From contig CACSKA010000006.1 of the NCBI GenBank assembly GCA_902706205.1, positions 62,001 through 126,000 on the forward strand: 64,000 bases of DNA, in the 5' to 3' direction. This document shows, one piece after another, positions 18,870 to 29,124 of this stretch. This DNA is from Chryseobacterium sp. 18061. Its GTDB lineage: Bacteria > Pseudomonadota > Gammaproteobacteria > Enterobacterales > Enterobacteriaceae. Position numbers and translations under genes: made by a program. The notes below the pieces were generated by a model. It had not been told where the DNA came from and did no database searches. It saw nothing but the letters and a program-made list of their open reading frames with translations. How positions within the stretch are numbered: position 1 is the first letter of the stretch; each line of letters starts with the position of its first letter.

Positions 18870-19217
18870 ATGTTCGATCTGGATAAAATCGTGGCAGATG
18901 AGGTTGAAGTGAACGACCTCGAAGAAGTGGTGATGGGGCTTATTATTAACTCCGGACAGGCGCGCAGCCTGGCGTACACCGCGTTGAAACAGGCCAAGCA
19001 GGGCGATTTCACGACGGCAAAAGCCACAATGGAACAATCCCGCGTCGCGCTGAATGAAGCGCACCGTGTGCAAACGCAGCTCATCGAAAGCGATGAAGGC
19101 GAAGGCAAAATGAAGGTCAGCCTAGTGCTGGTACATGCGCAGGATCATCTTATGACCTCAATGCTGGCCCGTGAGCTGGTTGCCGAATTGATTGAGCTTC
19201 ACGAGAAGGTACAATAA
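18870..19217 (+). CDS. chbA: PTS N,N'-diacetylchitobiose-specific EIIA
   Basis: Cytoplasmic IIA of the lactose/cellobiose PTS family, 115 residues, a trimeric helical bundle that takes phosphate from HPr. The phosphorylated His is in KMKVSLVLVHAQDHLMTSML; VVMGLIINSGQARSLAYTALKQAKQGDF is the conserved first helix pair. Follows GAGGGAATAGCT. Confidence 0.96.
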   Translation: MFDLDKIVADEVEVNDLEEVVMGLIINSGQARSLAYTALKQAKQGDFTTAKATMEQSRVALNEAHRVQTQLIESDEGEGKMKVSLVLVHAQDHLMTSMLARELVAELIELHEKVQ

Positions 19218-19232
19218 CGGGCAGATACCACG

Positions 19233-20072
19233 ATGAGGCAACCAAAGATGACGACCCTGGAAATCAGTACCGCGTTTGAACAACAGCTGTTTAACGGTAA
19301 GAATTTTCACGTCTTCATCTACAATAAAACGGAAAGTATCAGCGGCTTACACCAGCACGACTACTACGAGTTTACCCTCGTTTTAACCGGGCGCTATTAC
19401 CAGGAAATCAATGGCAAACGGGTGATGCTGGAGCGCGGGGATTTTGTCTTCATCCCGATGGGGTCTTACCACCAGAGCTTTTATGAGTTCGGCGCGACCC
19501 GCATCCTGAACGTCGGCATCAGCAAACGTTTCTTTGAAGAGCATTATCAGCCGCTGTTACCCAGTTTTTTGGTGGCCTCACAGGTCTATTCGGTTAAAAG
19601 TACCTTTCTCAGCTATATAGAGTCGGTTATTGCCTCACTCAATTTCCGCGAAAGTGAATTTGATGAGTTTATTGAAGTGGTCTCGTTCTATGTGATTAAT
19701 CGTCTGCGCCATTTCCGTGAGGAGCAGGCTCAGGATGTGATTCCTCAGTGGTTAAAAACAACCGTGGAAGAGATGCACGATAAACATAAATTTGGTGAAG
19801 GTGCGCTGGAAAATATGGTCGCGCTATCCGGTAAGTCGCAGGAATATCTGACCCGGGCAACGCAGCGCTTTTACAGTAAGACGCCGATGCAGATAATTAA
19901 TGATATCCGCATCAACTTCGCCATGAAGCAATTGGAAATTACCAATTATTCGGTGACCGATATTGCGTATGAATCAGGTTACAGCAGTCCGAGTCTGTTT
20001 ATTAAGACCTTCAAAAAGCTGACCTCATTTACACCAAGTAATTATCGAAAACAGCTCACCGTAATTAATTAA
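19233..20072 (+). CDS. chbR: AraC-family regulator of the chb operon
   Basis: Dual regulator of chb: represses without inducer and activates with chitobiose products. 279 residues, with an N-terminal cupin-like sensor domain ([45 protein letters not shown]) and a C-terminal pair of helix-turn-helix motifs ([21 protein letters not shown] and [33 protein letters not shown]). Encoded inside the operon it controls, 15 bases after chbA. Confidence 0.95.
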   Translation: MRQPKMTTLEISTAFEQQLFNGKNFHVFIYNKTESISGLHQHDYYEFTLVLTGRYYQEINGKRVMLERGDFVFIPMGSYHQSFYEFGATRILNVGISKRFFEEHYQPLLPSFLVASQVYSVKSTFLSYIESVIASLNFRESEFDEFIEVVSFYVINRLRHFREEQAQDVIPQWLKTTVEEMHDKHKFGEGALENMVALSGKSQEYLTRATQRFYSKTPMQIINDIRINFAMKQLEITNYSVTDIAYESGYSSPSLFIKTFKKLTSFTPSNYRKQLTVIN

Positions 20073-20171
20073 CGCAGTGCGGTTCACCGCATGCACCGAA
20101 TTCGTTTAGCTATCCGCGCGTCACGTGGAGAGTCAGCCACACGCCGTTTGCGGATCACGAGGGAGAAAGTT

Positions 20172-21518
20172 ATGAGCCAGAAATTAAAAGTCGTTACTAT
20201 CGGCGGCGGTAGCAGCTATACCCCGGAATTACTGGAAGGGTTCATCAAGCGTTATGCTGAATTACCGGTGACCGAGCTGTGGCTGGTGGACGTAGAAGAA
20301 GGGCAGGAAAAGCTCGATATCATCCATGCCCTGTGCGAACGCATGGTGCAGAAAGCGGGTGTGCCAATGACGGTACACAAAACCCTGAACCGCCGTGAAG
20401 CGCTGAAAGACGCGAACTTTGTTACCACTCAGCTGCGCGTTGGCCAGCTGAAAGCCCGCGAAAAAGACGAACGTATTCCACTGAGCCACGGTTATCTCGG
20501 TCAGGAAACTAACGGCGCAGGCGGCCTGTTCAAAGGTCTACGCACCATTCCGGTGGTGTTTGATATCATCAAAGATGTGCAGGAAATCTGCCCGGACGCG
20601 TGGGTGATTAACTTCACTAACCCGGCTGGCATGGTGACCGAAGCCGTTTATCGTCACACCGACTTTAAGCGCTTTATTGGTGTTTGTAACATTCCAATCG
20701 GTATGAAAATGTTCATCACTGATGTGCTGAACCTCACCGATAAAGACGATCTGTCAATTGACCTGTTCGGCCTGAACCACATGGTGTTCATTCGCGACGT
20801 TATCGTGAACGGCGAATCCCGCTTTGCCGAACTGCTGGATGGCGTAGCCTCCGGTAAGCTGACCGCCAATACCGTGAAAAACATCTTCGATATGCCGTTC
20901 AGCGAAGGCCTGATTCGTTCCTTGAACCTGCTGCCGTGCTCTTATCTGCTGTATTACTTCAAGCAGAAAGAGATGCTGGCCATCGAAATGGGCGAATATT
21001 ACAAGGGCGGTGCGCGTGCACAGGTGGTGCAGAAGGTCGAGAAACAGCTGTTCGAGCTATACAAAGATCCGGACCTTAATATCAAGCCGAAGGAACTGGA
21101 GCAACGCGGTGGGGCGTACTACTCCGACGCCGCGTGCGAAGTGATTAATGCTATCTACAATGACAAGCAGGCTGAGCATTACGTCAATGTTCCGCACTAC
21201 GGTCACGTGGATAATATCCCGGCGGACTGGGCGGTCGAAATGACCTGTATTCTGGGTCGCGATGGCGCGAAACCGCATCCGCGACTGACCCATTTCGATG
21301 ATAAAGTGCTGGGGTTGATTCACACCATTAAAGGCTTCGAAGTCGCGGCCAGCCACGCGGCACTGAGTGGTGAGTTTAATGATGTTCTGCTGGCGCTGAA
21401 CCTCAGTCCGTTGATTCATTCCGACAAAGATGCAGAAGTGCTGGCCCGCGAGCTTATCCTCGCCCATGAAAAGTGGCTGCCGAATTTTGCCGAAACGGTG
21501 AAAACCCTCAAGCAGTAA
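20172..21518 (+). CDS. chbF: 6-phospho-beta-glucosidase / diacetylchitobiose-6-phosphate hydrolase (GH4)
   Basis: NAD+- and Mn2+-dependent family 4 glycosidase that splits monodeacetylated chitobiose-6-phosphate. 448 residues; N-terminal dinucleotide fold VVTIGGGSSYTPELLEGF, the GH4 signatures QLRVGQLKAREKDERIPLSHG, INFTNPAGMVTEAV, VCNIPIGMK (Cys and metal site region) and FGLNHMVF. The start at 20172 follows GAGGGAGAAAG and gives the family N-terminus; an upstream in-frame ATG at 20091 adds 27 non-conserved residues. Confidence 0.96.
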   Translation: MSQKLKVVTIGGGSSYTPELLEGFIKRYAELPVTELWLVDVEEGQEKLDIIHALCERMVQKAGVPMTVHKTLNRREALKDANFVTTQLRVGQLKAREKDERIPLSHGYLGQETNGAGGLFKGLRTIPVVFDIIKDVQEICPDAWVINFTNPAGMVTEAVYRHTDFKRFIGVCNIPIGMKMFITDVLNLTDKDDLSIDLFGLNHMVFIRDVIVNGESRFAELLDGVASGKLTANTVKNIFDMPFSEGLIRSLNLLPCSYLLYYFKQKEMLAIEMGEYYKGGARAQVVQKVEKQLFELYKDPDLNIKPKELEQRGGAYYSDAACEVINAIYNDKQAEHYVNVPHYGHVDNIPADWAVEMTCILGRDGAKPHPRLTHFDDKVLGLIHTIKGFEVAASHAALSGEFNDVLLALNLSPLIHSDKDAEVLARELILAHEKWLPNFAETVKTLKQ

Positions 21519-21530
21519 AAGGAGTTGCAG

Positions 21531-22289
21531 ATGGAACGTGTGCTAATCGTCAATGCCGATGACTTTGGTCTGAGCAAAGGGCAAAACTACGGCATTGTCG
21601 ACGCCTGTAAAAACGGGCTGGTAACGTCCACTACCGCGCTGGTGAACGGCGCGGCCATTGAACATGCGGCTCAGATGAGCCGCTGTTTACCGGAGCTGGC
21701 AGTGGGGATGCATTTTGTTCTCACCCTTGGAATGCCGCTGTCCGCAATGCCAGGCTTGACGCGTGAGGGCAGTCTGGGCAAGTGGATCTGGCAGATGGCG
21801 GAAGAAGACACGCTGCCGCTGGAAGAGATTGCCCGTGAACTGGACTGCCAGTATCACCGCTTTGTCGACCTGTTCGGCTGCGAACCAACGCACATCGATA
21901 GCCATCACCATGTGCATATGATCCCGCAGATTTTCCCGATTGTGGCGGCGTTTGCCAAAGCGAAAGGCGTGGCGATGCGTATCGACCGTAACCTGCAAAG
22001 ATTGCACGGGCTGGATGATTTGGGTGTGCGCAGCAGCGCCGGGTTTGCGGTTGAGTTTTATGGCGATGCCATCACCGAAGAGCTGTTCCTGCATACGCTG
22101 GGAACCTCCGCACGGGCAGGGGAAAAGTCCGTCGAAGTGATGTGCCATCCGGCGTTTGTGGACAACACGATTATGGGCAGCGCCTATTGCTACCCACGTT
22201 TGGCGGAACTCGATGTATTGACGTCGCCGTCACTGAAATATGCCGTCGCTGAGCGCGGCTACCGTCTCGGGACTTACCGCGACGTTTAA
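21531..22289 (+). CDS. chbG: Chitooligosaccharide deacetylase
   Basis: YdjC/ChbG carbohydrate deacetylase, 252 residues. It removes one acetyl group from chitobiose-6-phosphate, which is needed both for induction through ChbR and for cleavage by ChbF. Metal ligands are seen in [13 protein letters not shown] (Asp pair) and [13 protein letters not shown] (His cluster), with the later [18 protein letters not shown] at 21517-21524 supports the ATG at 21531. Confidence 0.95.
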   Translation: MERVLIVNADDFGLSKGQNYGIVDACKNGLVTSTTALVNGAAIEHAAQMSRCLPELAVGMHFVLTLGMPLSAMPGLTREGSLGKWIWQMAEEDTLPLEEIARELDCQYHRFVDLFGCEPTHIDSHHHVHMIPQIFPIVAAFAKAKGVAMRIDRNLQRLHGLDDLGVRSSAGFAVEFYGDAITEELFLHTLGTSARAGEKSVEVMCHPAFVDNTIMGSAYCYPRLAELDVLTSPSLKYAVAERGYRLGTYRDV

Positions 22290-22340
22290 GAATGTCACTG
22301 TTGGTGCCTGATTTTCCCTGGGCACCGTGTTAGGGGTTAG

Positions 22341-22370
22341 GCCGGGCGCAGTCGCACCCGGCATTTTTTT
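22341..22370 (+). terminator. Terminator of the chb operon
   Basis: GCCGGG...CCCGGC stem with an inner GC/GC step around AGTC, then a run of seven T. Confidence 0.85.
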
Positions 22371-22387
22371 GCACAAAACCCAGTAGA

Positions 22388-24646
22388 TTACGCTGGAATG
22401 GACGGAATTTTACTTGCCCGCGACCACACGCGATGCGCAGCGAGATGAGTCAGCAGGGATTTCATTAACTTATCCGTGACACTGTCACCTTCAATTATAC
22501 CTTCCTCACCTTTCTCGCTTACCTGTAACAGCGTTTTGAACTGACGTGCATCCCCGGACAGCAGGATCGGCTTCAGGTGTTTATACGCTTCGAGCAGGTA
22601 ATACCGGGCATCACCCTGTTTTTCCAGACTGGCAATATCCCCGCCAGGTACAATCACTGCATCGACCGTCAGCGAAGGGGAGCCTGCAAAAGTTGCCGCC
22701 ACCGGCAACACCGAACCATCATCGGCGATGACTTCACCCATCCGAGAGTAAAGCAGCTTAGCGTGTACGCCCTGTGCCTTAAGTGCCTTCAGTAGCGCCA
22801 GCACCTCTTTTGCCACCGGTTTATCGCTCAACAGAACGGCCACCACGCGGCCTTTCACACCGCCGCTCGGAATAGCGTACAGACTTAACGTCGGGTCTTT
22901 GCTGATCCCGTTAACGGCGGCTGGCGGGGCAATGTTTCGTTGCTCTTTAGTCAGTGTAATCCCTAAGTTATCGGCCACGGCATTCGCCAGCTGATGATCG
23001 ATGTGGGCCAGCTGATCAACCACCCGCTCGCGGATATACGCTCGGGCAACTTTGCTCAGCTCAAAGCTAAAGGCACTGACGATATGCTGCTGCTCAACCG
23101 CCGTCTGGCTGTTCCAGAACAGACGCGGATGTGCATAATATTCGCCGAACGAAGGGCTGCGCTCACGAATTTTATCGCCGTCGATCCGGGCGTGATGAGA
23201 CTCAAAACCACCGCGATGCGGGCCGGGTGGGGTTTCTCGCGGCCAGTTATCGTTGATGGAGTTGGGCTCGTAGTTCGCCGGATTAGTGTCGATATCCATC
23301 CGATGCATGCCGTCACGCTGGAAATTGTGATACGGGCAGGCAGGGCGGTTAATTGGAATTTCATGGAAATTTGGCCCGCCGAGGCGGCTGATTTGCGTAT
23401 CGGTGTAGGAAAACAGTCGCCCCTGCAACAGCGGGTCATTACTGAAATCAATGCCCGGCACGATATGCCCCGGATGGAACGCGACCTGTTCGTTCTCGGC
23501 AAAGAAGTTATCGGGGTTACGGTTCAGTACCATTTTCCCTACCAGCTGTACCGGGACCAGTGCCTCGGGAATAAGTTTGGTCGGGTCGAGCAGGTCAAAG
23601 TCGAATGTAAACTCGTCTTCTTCGGGGATCAGCTGTAGGCCCAGTTCATATTCTGGATAATCTCCGGCTTCAATCGCTTCCCACAGTTCACGACGGTGGA
23701 AATCGGGGTCACGACCCGTCAGTTTTTGCGACTCATCCCAGACCATCGACGCTTTGCCCGCCACGGGTTTCCAGTGGAAACGCACAAACGTGGATTTCCC
23801 TTCAGCGTTGACCAGCCGGAAGGTGTGAATGCCGAAGCCTTCCATGGTGCGATAGCTGCGCGGCAGACCGCGGTCTGACATTGCCCACATCACGTTGTGT
23901 AGCGTTTCAGGCTGCAGGGAAACGTAATCCCAAAAGGTGTCGTGGGCACTACCGCCCTGCGGAATGGCCCAGTGCGGTTCGGGTTTTACCGCGTGAACGA
24001 AATCCGGGAACTTCATCGCATCCTGGATGAAAAATACCGGCGTATTGTTGCCTACCAGGTCGAAATTCCCTTCGTCGGTATAGAATTTTGTCGCGAATCC
24101 GCGAATATCACGCACCGTATCCGCTGAGCCTGCGCCGCCCTGAACCGTGGAGAAACGCACGAAGACAGGGGTGATTTTATCAGCATCGCCCAGAAAGCTG
24201 GCTTTGGTCAGTTCACTCAGGTCTTTGTAGGCCTGAAAATAGCCGTGCGCCGCGGAACCTCTGGCGTGCACGATGCGTTCAGGAATGCGCTCGTGATCAA
24301 AATGGGTGATTTTTTCACGCAGGATGAAATCTTCCAGCAGCGTCGGGCCACGCGCTCCGGCGCGCAGGGAGTTTTGATCATCGGCAATGCGCAGTCCCTG
24401 ATTGGTGGTCAGCGGCACATCGTCGCCGCCCTTACGAAAGGTCTCCAAAGCATGAAGTTTTTCATTGCCGATATCGGGCGCCTTCAGGCTGCCCGGTGCG
24501 GTGGGCTCTTCGCCAGGTGCCGTTGGATGTGGGCTGGAACGATGTGAATTGTCGTCAGGGGCAAGGGAGTCCAGTCCGGGCTGGGATTCGGTGACATCGT
24601 GTACCGGGGATTGATGCGGTGGGTTTTTATTGTTTCTTTTCGACAT
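22388..24646 (-). CDS. katE: Catalase HPII (large-subunit, clade 2)
   Basis: A 752-residue heme catalase; K-12 HPII has 753. After a variable N-terminal arm comes the catalase core ([15 protein letters not shown] with the distal His; [44 protein letters not shown] with the distal Asn), the proximal Tyr region [23 protein letters not shown], and a C-terminal flavodoxin-like domain ([12 protein letters not shown]...DAVIVPGG). It removes hydrogen peroxide in stationary phase; E. coli katE depends on sigma-S and a matching -10 is upstream. Single gene convergent with chbG. Confidence 0.97.
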   Translation of the reverse strand: MSKRNNKNPPHQSPVHDVTESQPGLDSLAPDDNSHRSSPHPTAPGEEPTAPGSLKAPDIGNEKLHALETFRKGGDDVPLTTNQGLRIADDQNSLRAGARGPTLLEDFILREKITHFDHERIPERIVHARGSAAHGYFQAYKDLSELTKASFLGDADKITPVFVRFSTVQGGAGSADTVRDIRGFATKFYTDEGNFDLVGNNTPVFFIQDAMKFPDFVHAVKPEPHWAIPQGGSAHDTFWDYVSLQPETLHNVMWAMSDRGLPRSYRTMEGFGIHTFRLVNAEGKSTFVRFHWKPVAGKASMVWDESQKLTGRDPDFHRRELWEAIEAGDYPEYELGLQLIPEEDEFTFDFDLLDPTKLIPEALVPVQLVGKMVLNRNPDNFFAENEQVAFHPGHIVPGIDFSNDPLLQGRLFSYTDTQISRLGGPNFHEIPINRPACPYHNFQRDGMHRMDIDTNPANYEPNSINDNWPRETPPGPHRGGFESHHARIDGDKIRERSPSFGEYYAHPRLFWNSQTAVEQQHIVSAFSFELSKVARAYIRERVVDQLAHIDHQLANAVADNLGITLTKEQRNIAPPAAVNGISKDPTLSLYAIPSGGVKGRVVAVLLSDKPVAKEVLALLKALKAQGVHAKLLYSRMGEVIADDGSVLPVAATFAGSPSLTVDAVIVPGGDIASLEKQGDARYYLLEAYKHLKPILLSGDARQFKTLLQVSEKGEEGIIEGDSVTDKLMKSLLTHLAAHRVWSRASKIPSIPA

Positions 24647-24717
24647 TGCACTCGTCTCCTGTTTTCGTTTTTAGAAAAGGGTCGTTGTTGCGTCAAACAT
24701 TGCGTCAAAACCTGTTA

Positions 24718-24724
24718 ACTATAG
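24718..24724 (-). promoter_or_regulatory. Candidate sigma-S -10 element of katE
   Basis: CTATAGT on the minus strand resembles the sigma-S -10 CTATACT and lies about 72 bases before the katE start codon. No strong -35 is evident, which is usual for such promoters. Confidence 0.45.
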
Positions 24725-24880
24725 AACACAGTGTGCTTCTCTCCGGCCATCACAGGCGTAATTCCGATTCATCTCACTGGGGCAGGCATGATTTCGCACA
24801 CAGGGCGCGACGGTGGCAACCACAATCGGCTATGATAGGTTTTTACTGACTTTGATTTCCGTTCTGGTGCTTTTCCGCTT

Positions 24881-25123
24881 ATGAAACCGCTGCGTCAACA
24901 CAACAATCGCCCCGTTATCAGCTATGTGCCTCGTGTCGAACCGGCACCGCCCGATCACGCCTCAAAAGTCGATGGCTATCGGGATGTCTGGAAGCTGCGG
25001 GGGAAGTATGTCGCGTTCGTGCTGATGGGTAATCAATTCCAGCGTTCACAAGCTTTTACCGGCCCGGAGTCAGCCCAGCGCTGGGCGGCGCAAATGCGCC
25101 AGGAAGGGGAAATCGAAGAGTAG
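24881..25123 (+). CDS. cedA: Cell division activator CedA
   Basis: An 80-residue basic protein matching K-12 CedA in length and in ISYVPRVEPAPPDHA, YRDVWKLRGKYVAFVLMG and ESAQRWAAQMRQEGE. In E. coli it binds DNA and RNA polymerase and restores division in over-initiating dnaA(cos) mutants. The Shine-Dalgarno sequence is weak. Divergent from katE. Confidence 0.93.
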   Translation: MKPLRQHNNRPVISYVPRVEPAPPDHASKVDGYRDVWKLRGKYVAFVLMGNQFQRSQAFTGPESAQRWAAQMRQEGEIEE

Positions 25124-25133
25124 TTTGAAAGAT

Positions 25134-25164
25134 AAAAAAAAAGCGCCGAGTCGGCGCTTTTTTT
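25134..25164. terminator. Bidirectional terminator between cedA and tcyP
   Basis: GCGCCGA-G-TCGGCGC flanked by A9 and T7 runs; works for both converging genes. Confidence 0.92.
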
Positions 25165-25181
25165 ATGGGAAGCGGCACAGC

Positions 25182-26573
25182 TTAACGGTGTGCCAATTCC
25201 ACTTCGTCCTCACTTTCCATCACCGTTTTATCGGTCTGACGCAGCCACTGGCTGGTCAGCGTCCCGGCGGTCATGGAACCGTTCACGTTTAGCGCCGTGC
25301 GGCCCATGTCGATCAGCGGCTCGATGGAAATCAGCAGAGCGACCAAGGTCACCGGCAGTCCCATCGCAGGCAGAACAATCAGAGCAGCAAACGTTGCACC
25401 GCCACCGACGCCAGCAACACCAGCTGAGCTGACGGTGACGATACCGACCAACGTCGCAATCCACAGCGGATCCAGCGGGTTAATCCCCACAGTTGGCGCA
25501 ACCATTACTGCCAGCATTGCCGGGTACAAGCCTGCACAACCGTTCTGACCAATCGTGGCGCCGAAAGAAGCTGAGAAGCTGGCGATAGATTCAGGCACGC
25601 CCAGACGACGGGTCTGCGCTTCGATATTCAGAGGAATAGACGCAGCGCTGGAACGGCTGGTGAATGCGAAGGTCAGCACCGGCCATACTTTGCGGAAGTA
25701 CTTAAGCGGATTCACACCGTTAGCCCCAAGTAGCAGAGCGTGAACCACAAACATAATCGCCAGACCGAGGTAAGACGCCACCACAAAACCGCCAAGCTTG
25801 ATGATGTCCTGCAGGTTAGAACTGGCCACCACTTTGGTCATCAACGCCAGCACGCCATAAGGCGTCAGCTGCATCACCAGACGCACCAGCTTCATCACCC
25901 AGCTTTGCAGCGTGTCGATGGCAGTCAGTACGCGTTTGCCTTTTGGCTCGTCGTCTTTCAGCAATTTCAGCGCGGCCACCCCGAGGAAGGCTGCGAAAAT
26001 CACGATGCTGATAATAGATGTTGGGCTGGCACCGGTCAGATCAGCAAACGGGTTTTTCGGCACGAAGGAGAGCAGCAACTGCGGCACACTCAGGTCAGCC
26101 ACTTTTCCAACGTAGGTGCTCTGAATCGCGTTCAGACGCGCGGTTTCAGCGGTACCCTGAATCAGACCTTCAGCGCTCAGGCCAAACAGGTTGGTCACCA
26201 GCACACCGACCAGCGCAGAAATCAGCGTGGTAAACAGCAGGGTGCCGATGGTCAGGAAGCTGATTTTACCTAGCTGAGACGCATTGTGCAGGCGCGCCAC
26301 GGCGCTAAGAATAGAAGCGAAGACCAGCGGCATGACGATCATTTGCAGCAGCTGAACATAACCGTTGCCCACGACGTTGAACCACTGAATGGATTCTTTC
26401 AGAACCGCGCTGTCTGCGCCGTAAATGAGCTGCAACGACAAGCCAAAGACCACACCCACCGCGAGGCCGACCAGGACTTTCTTGGCCAGACTCCAGTTTT
26501 TATTTCGTGTTTGCCCCAGAGCAAACAGCAATCCCACGAACACCACAATGTTCGCAATTAATGGAAAATTCAT
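25182..26573 (-). CDS. tcyP: L-cystine/sulfocysteine symporter TcyP
   Basis: A 463-residue inner-membrane transporter of the dicarboxylate/amino-acid:cation symporter (DAACS) family, same length as E. coli YdjN/TcyP. About eight membrane helices with two re-entrant loops; the family segments [34 protein letters not shown] and [19 protein letters not shown] are clear, with the C-terminal tail of acidic residues. It imports cystine. In K-12 it is under CysB, whose gene lies at 51977 here. Confidence 0.95.
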   Translation of the reverse strand: MNFPLIANIVVFVGLLFALGQTRNKNWSLAKKVLVGLAVGVVFGLSLQLIYGADSAVLKESIQWFNVVGNGYVQLLQMIVMPLVFASILSAVARLHNASQLGKISFLTIGTLLFTTLISALVGVLVTNLFGLSAEGLIQGTAETARLNAIQSTYVGKVADLSVPQLLLSFVPKNPFADLTGASPTSIISIVIFAAFLGVAALKLLKDDEPKGKRVLTAIDTLQSWVMKLVRLVMQLTPYGVLALMTKVVASSNLQDIIKLGGFVVASYLGLAIMFVVHALLLGANGVNPLKYFRKVWPVLTFAFTSRSSAASIPLNIEAQTRRLGVPESIASFSASFGATIGQNGCAGLYPAMLAVMVAPTVGINPLDPLWIATLVGIVTVSSAGVAGVGGGATFAALIVLPAMGLPVTLVALLISIEPLIDMGRTALNVNGSMTAGTLTSQWLRQTDKTVMESEDEVELAHR

Positions 26574-26702
26574 CCCCGTTCTCCCGATCTCATTATTTTG
26601 CCTAAAATAGACAGGCTCTAATGGCGCAAGATTATCAGAAGTGTGATTTGACGCTTATATTCAAATGGAATGGATTATTCCAAAAGCTCGTCAATCGACG
26701 AT

Positions 26703-27293
26703 TTAATGCTCACTCTGATGATTAATGAATCTGTCGAAGCGAAATTGCAGTTCGCTAATGAGGCTTGATGACCAGCGTACGGCGCTATTGTCCGGCATCG
26801 ATTGCGGCATCCACACGGCGTACACGAACAGCGCCATGCACAGCACGCGTTCCAGCTGATTCCCTTTACGCGGTGCGAGAATAGGTAGGCGGAAACGCCA
26901 TCGGCACGGCCACAGTAACGGCACGCCAGCAGGCGTCAGCATGTCGGCCAGAATATGGCTCAGATAGCCGAGCACCATGCCCTGCAGCACATCAGCAGGA
27001 ATAAACCAGGTCTCGGGCACTTTTAGATAGAACAGGGTCAGGCTGCCGAATACCGCCAGCAGACTATGGGTAAAGCCGCGGTGGCCGAATATTCGTGCCA
27101 CCGGTTTGGCTATCCAGCTCAGGCGCTGCCCAAGGAAAGACTTCGGGTGATCGATGTCCGGCAGCAGACAGGTTAATACCGCAGCGGGAACAATATGCCA
27201 CCAGTCACCCTGCGCCAGAACTGGAGTCAGTTCGGCATTTTTGGCAAACACCGCGCAGGCTATTGAAAAAAGCAGGTGGCCTTCCGCCGTCAT
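26703..27293 (-). CDS. ydjM: SOS-regulated inner-membrane metal-dependent hydrolase-like protein
   Basis: A 196-residue membrane protein of the YdjM/YfhO-like metal-dependent hydrolase family. Conserved candidate metal-site motifs are seen: CLLPDIDHPKSFLG, FGHRGFTHSLLAVF and LGYLSHILADMLTPAGVPLLWP, among four or five hydrophobic segments. The biochemical role is unknown. A perfect LexA core at 27310-27325 lies just before the start, in line with its membership of the E. coli SOS regulon. Confidence 0.93.
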   Translation of the reverse strand: MTAEGHLLFSIACAVFAKNAELTPVLAQGDWWHIVPAAVLTCLLPDIDHPKSFLGQRLSWIAKPVARIFGHRGFTHSLLAVFGSLTLFYLKVPETWFIPADVLQGMVLGYLSHILADMLTPAGVPLLWPCRWRFRLPILAPRKGNQLERVLCMALFVYAVWMPQSMPDNSAVRWSSSLISELQFRFDRFINHQSEH

Positions 27294-27307
27294 GATAAAA
27301 CCCGTTA

Positions 27308-27329
27308 AACTGTCAATTCATACAGTATA
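27308..27329. promoter_or_regulatory. LexA operator (SOS box) of ydjM
   Basis: CTGT-N8-ACAG at 27310-27325, followed by TATAG, 17 bases from the ydjM start codon. Confidence 0.9.
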
Positions 27330-27388
27330 GGGTTTTTATACAGGGGGCGGAAGAGGTGACGGTGTAACTGTTTGTCAAAATCCTGCGA

Positions 27389-28150
27389 TTAGCGGGCCAG
27401 CCAGCCGCCATCTACCGCAAGTGTGTAACCGTTGACGTAATCAGATGCCGCTGAGGCCAGGAATACCACCGGTCCTTGCAGATCTTCCGGGCTTCCCCAG
27501 CGTCCGGCCGGAATGCGCTCAACGATAGCCTTATTGCGGTCTTCATCTTCGCGCAGGGCTTGGGTGTTGTTGGTCGCCATGTAACCAGGGGCAATGGCGT
27601 TCACATTGATGTGGTGCGTTGCCCATTCATTCGCGAGCAGGCGGGTGATGCCCAACACGCCGCTTTTTGACGCGGTGTAAGAAGGCACGCGGATCCCACC
27701 CTGGAAGGATAACATTGAGGCGATATTAATGATTTTTCCGCCTTCGCCCTGACGGATGAACTGGCGGGCGGCGGCCTGTGCGAGGAAAAACACCGATTTC
27801 AGGTTCAGGTTCATCACCTCGTCCCAGTCCTTTTCGCTGAAGTTCAGCGCATCTTCCCGCCGAATGGTTCCTGCATTATTGACCAGAATATCGATGCGGC
27901 CCATTTGGGAAACCGCACGGGTGACTATCTCTTCAACTTTATCCTGCTGGCTGAGATCGGCCTGAACGAAGCTGAATCGGCGGCCCAGAGCCTGAACACG
28001 CTCTGCCGTTTGCTGTGGATTTTTGCGACTCACGCCGACGATGTCACACCCGGCTTCGGCAAGTCCTAGCGCCATGCCCTGGCCTAAACCGGTATCGCAG
28101 CCGGTGACGATCGCCACTTTTCCGGAAAGATTGAACGCATTGAGAATCAT
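27389..28150 (-). CDS. kduD: 2-dehydro-3-deoxy-D-gluconate 5-dehydrogenase KduD
   Basis: A 253-residue SDR, the same length as K-12 KduD, with TGCDTGLGQGMALGLA, NNAGTIRREDALNFSEKDWDEVMNLNLKSVFF, PSYTASKSGVLGITR (catalytic Tyr/Lys) and DYVNGYTLAVDGGWLAR. It reduces 2,5-diketo-3-deoxygluconate to KDG in pectin and hexuronate breakdown. The ATG at 28150 has AGGAG five bases upstream, better than a GTG six bases earlier. Here it stands alone without kduI. A KdgR-like operator at 28233 supports the assignment. Confidence 0.9.
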   Translation of the reverse strand: MILNAFNLSGKVAIVTGCDTGLGQGMALGLAEAGCDIVGVSRKNPQQTAERVQALGRRFSFVQADLSQQDKVEEIVTRAVSQMGRIDILVNNAGTIRREDALNFSEKDWDEVMNLNLKSVFFLAQAAARQFIRQGEGGKIINIASMLSFQGGIRVPSYTASKSGVLGITRLLANEWATHHINVNAIAPGYMATNNTQALREDEDRNKAIVERIPAGRWGSPEDLQGPVVFLASAASDYVNGYTLAVDGGWLAR

Positions 28151-28232
28151 AAGCACTCCTCTGGCCTGTTTTTATCGTTGTGATGCAGGTAATGCGAGAA
28201 GCATAGAGGCGAGGAGGTGAAAACTCAAACTA

Positions 28233-28253
28233 AAATAAAACGATGTTTTAATT
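28233..28253. promoter_or_regulatory. KdgR-like operator upstream of kduD
   Basis: AAATAAAACGATGTTTTAATT closely matches the KdgR box (AAATGAAACA-N3-TTTCATTT type), on the promoter side of kduD, about 85 bases from its start codon. Match by eye; KdgR itself is not in the window. Confidence 0.6.
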
Positions 28254-28285
28254 AATTTGACGATGACGACGTTTTTATGACAATT

Positions 28286-28308
28286 GCCCGGCAACGATGC
28301 TGCCGGGC
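28286..28308. other. GC-rich hairpin between kduD promoter and hxpB end
   Basis: GCCCGGCA and TGCCGGGC make a perfect 8-base stem with a 7-base loop, nine bases past the hxpB stop. The T-content after it on the minus strand is low, so it is a possible but weak terminator. Confidence 0.45.
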
Positions 28309-28316
28309 AGAAGGGC

Positions 28317-28985
28317 TTAACCGAACAGGTGCTCGGTAGTCAGCTGCTCCAGCGAGGAGAGTTTCACGTTTGCGAGGACATAGCGTGGGTCAGCCTGGTT
28401 TTCATGTTCAGGTACCACGATTGAGCGCATACGTGCGGCTTTACTGGCGATCATTCCGTTAACGGAGTCTTCCAGCGCCACGCAGGTCAGAGGATCGACG
28501 CCGAGCCTCGCGGCGCAGTCCAGATATACCTGCGGATGCGGTTTGCTGTATTGCAGATTTTCGGCGGAGGCGAGGGCGTCAAACTGCTCACGCAGGTCAA
28601 ACATTGCCAGCACTTTTTCCAGCATGTGCAGTGGGGAAGCAGACGCCAGACCAATCTTTAGACCCTGAGCTTTGCACAGTGCAATAGCTTCGCGCGCCCC
28701 TGCCAGCAGTGGACGTTTTTCTTCAACCAGGGAAATCGCACGGCTAATGATGCGCGCGGTGACTTCTTCACGGCTCGGCCCGTTCCATGGCTGTTGGGCG
28801 AACCAGAGTTCTACCACCATGTCGATACGCAGACCGAGCGTGTCAGGCAATTCGTTACGGCGCGAAATATCGACACCCAGACCGGCAATAACATCCAGTT
28901 CGGCACGATCCCACAGCGGTTCGGAATCAATCAGTAAACCATCCATATCAAAGATAGCGGCAAGAATTTGACGCTGGGCTGTCAT
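28317..28985 (-). CDS. hxpB: 2-deoxyglucose-6-phosphate / hexitol phosphatase (HAD)
   Basis: A 222-residue haloacid dehalogenase-type phosphatase matching K-12 HxpB (YniC) throughout. Motif I is FDMDGLLIDSE, motif II is in GLASASPLHML, motif III Lys in YSKPHPQVYLDC and motif IV VALEDSVNGMIASKAA. It dephosphorylates sugar phosphates such as 2-deoxyglucose-6-phosphate. AGGAG supports the ATG at 28985; an in-frame 29-residue extension is not conserved. Confidence 0.95.
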   Translation of the reverse strand: MTAQRQILAAIFDMDGLLIDSEPLWDRAELDVIAGLGVDISRRNELPDTLGLRIDMVVELWFAQQPWNGPSREEVTARIISRAISLVEEKRPLLAGAREAIALCKAQGLKIGLASASPLHMLEKVLAMFDLREQFDALASAENLQYSKPHPQVYLDCAARLGVDPLTCVALEDSVNGMIASKAARMRSIVVPEHENQADPRYVLANVKLSSLEQLTTEHLFG

Positions 28986-29124
28986 AAGGCAACTCCTGTA
29001 GAGGTAAAAAGGCCTGAGATTCGACCTAATCGTACACCATATCGCTTTTAAAGCGCAGGCGAAAAGGCACAACTAAAGGTAGACTTACAGCGAAACAGAA
29101 AGCGCGTCTGAACAAGGGGAACCC

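Noticed and set aside
22994..23638. 214-codon frame antisense to katE
   Set aside because: Shadow of the catalase core; no ribosome-binding site.
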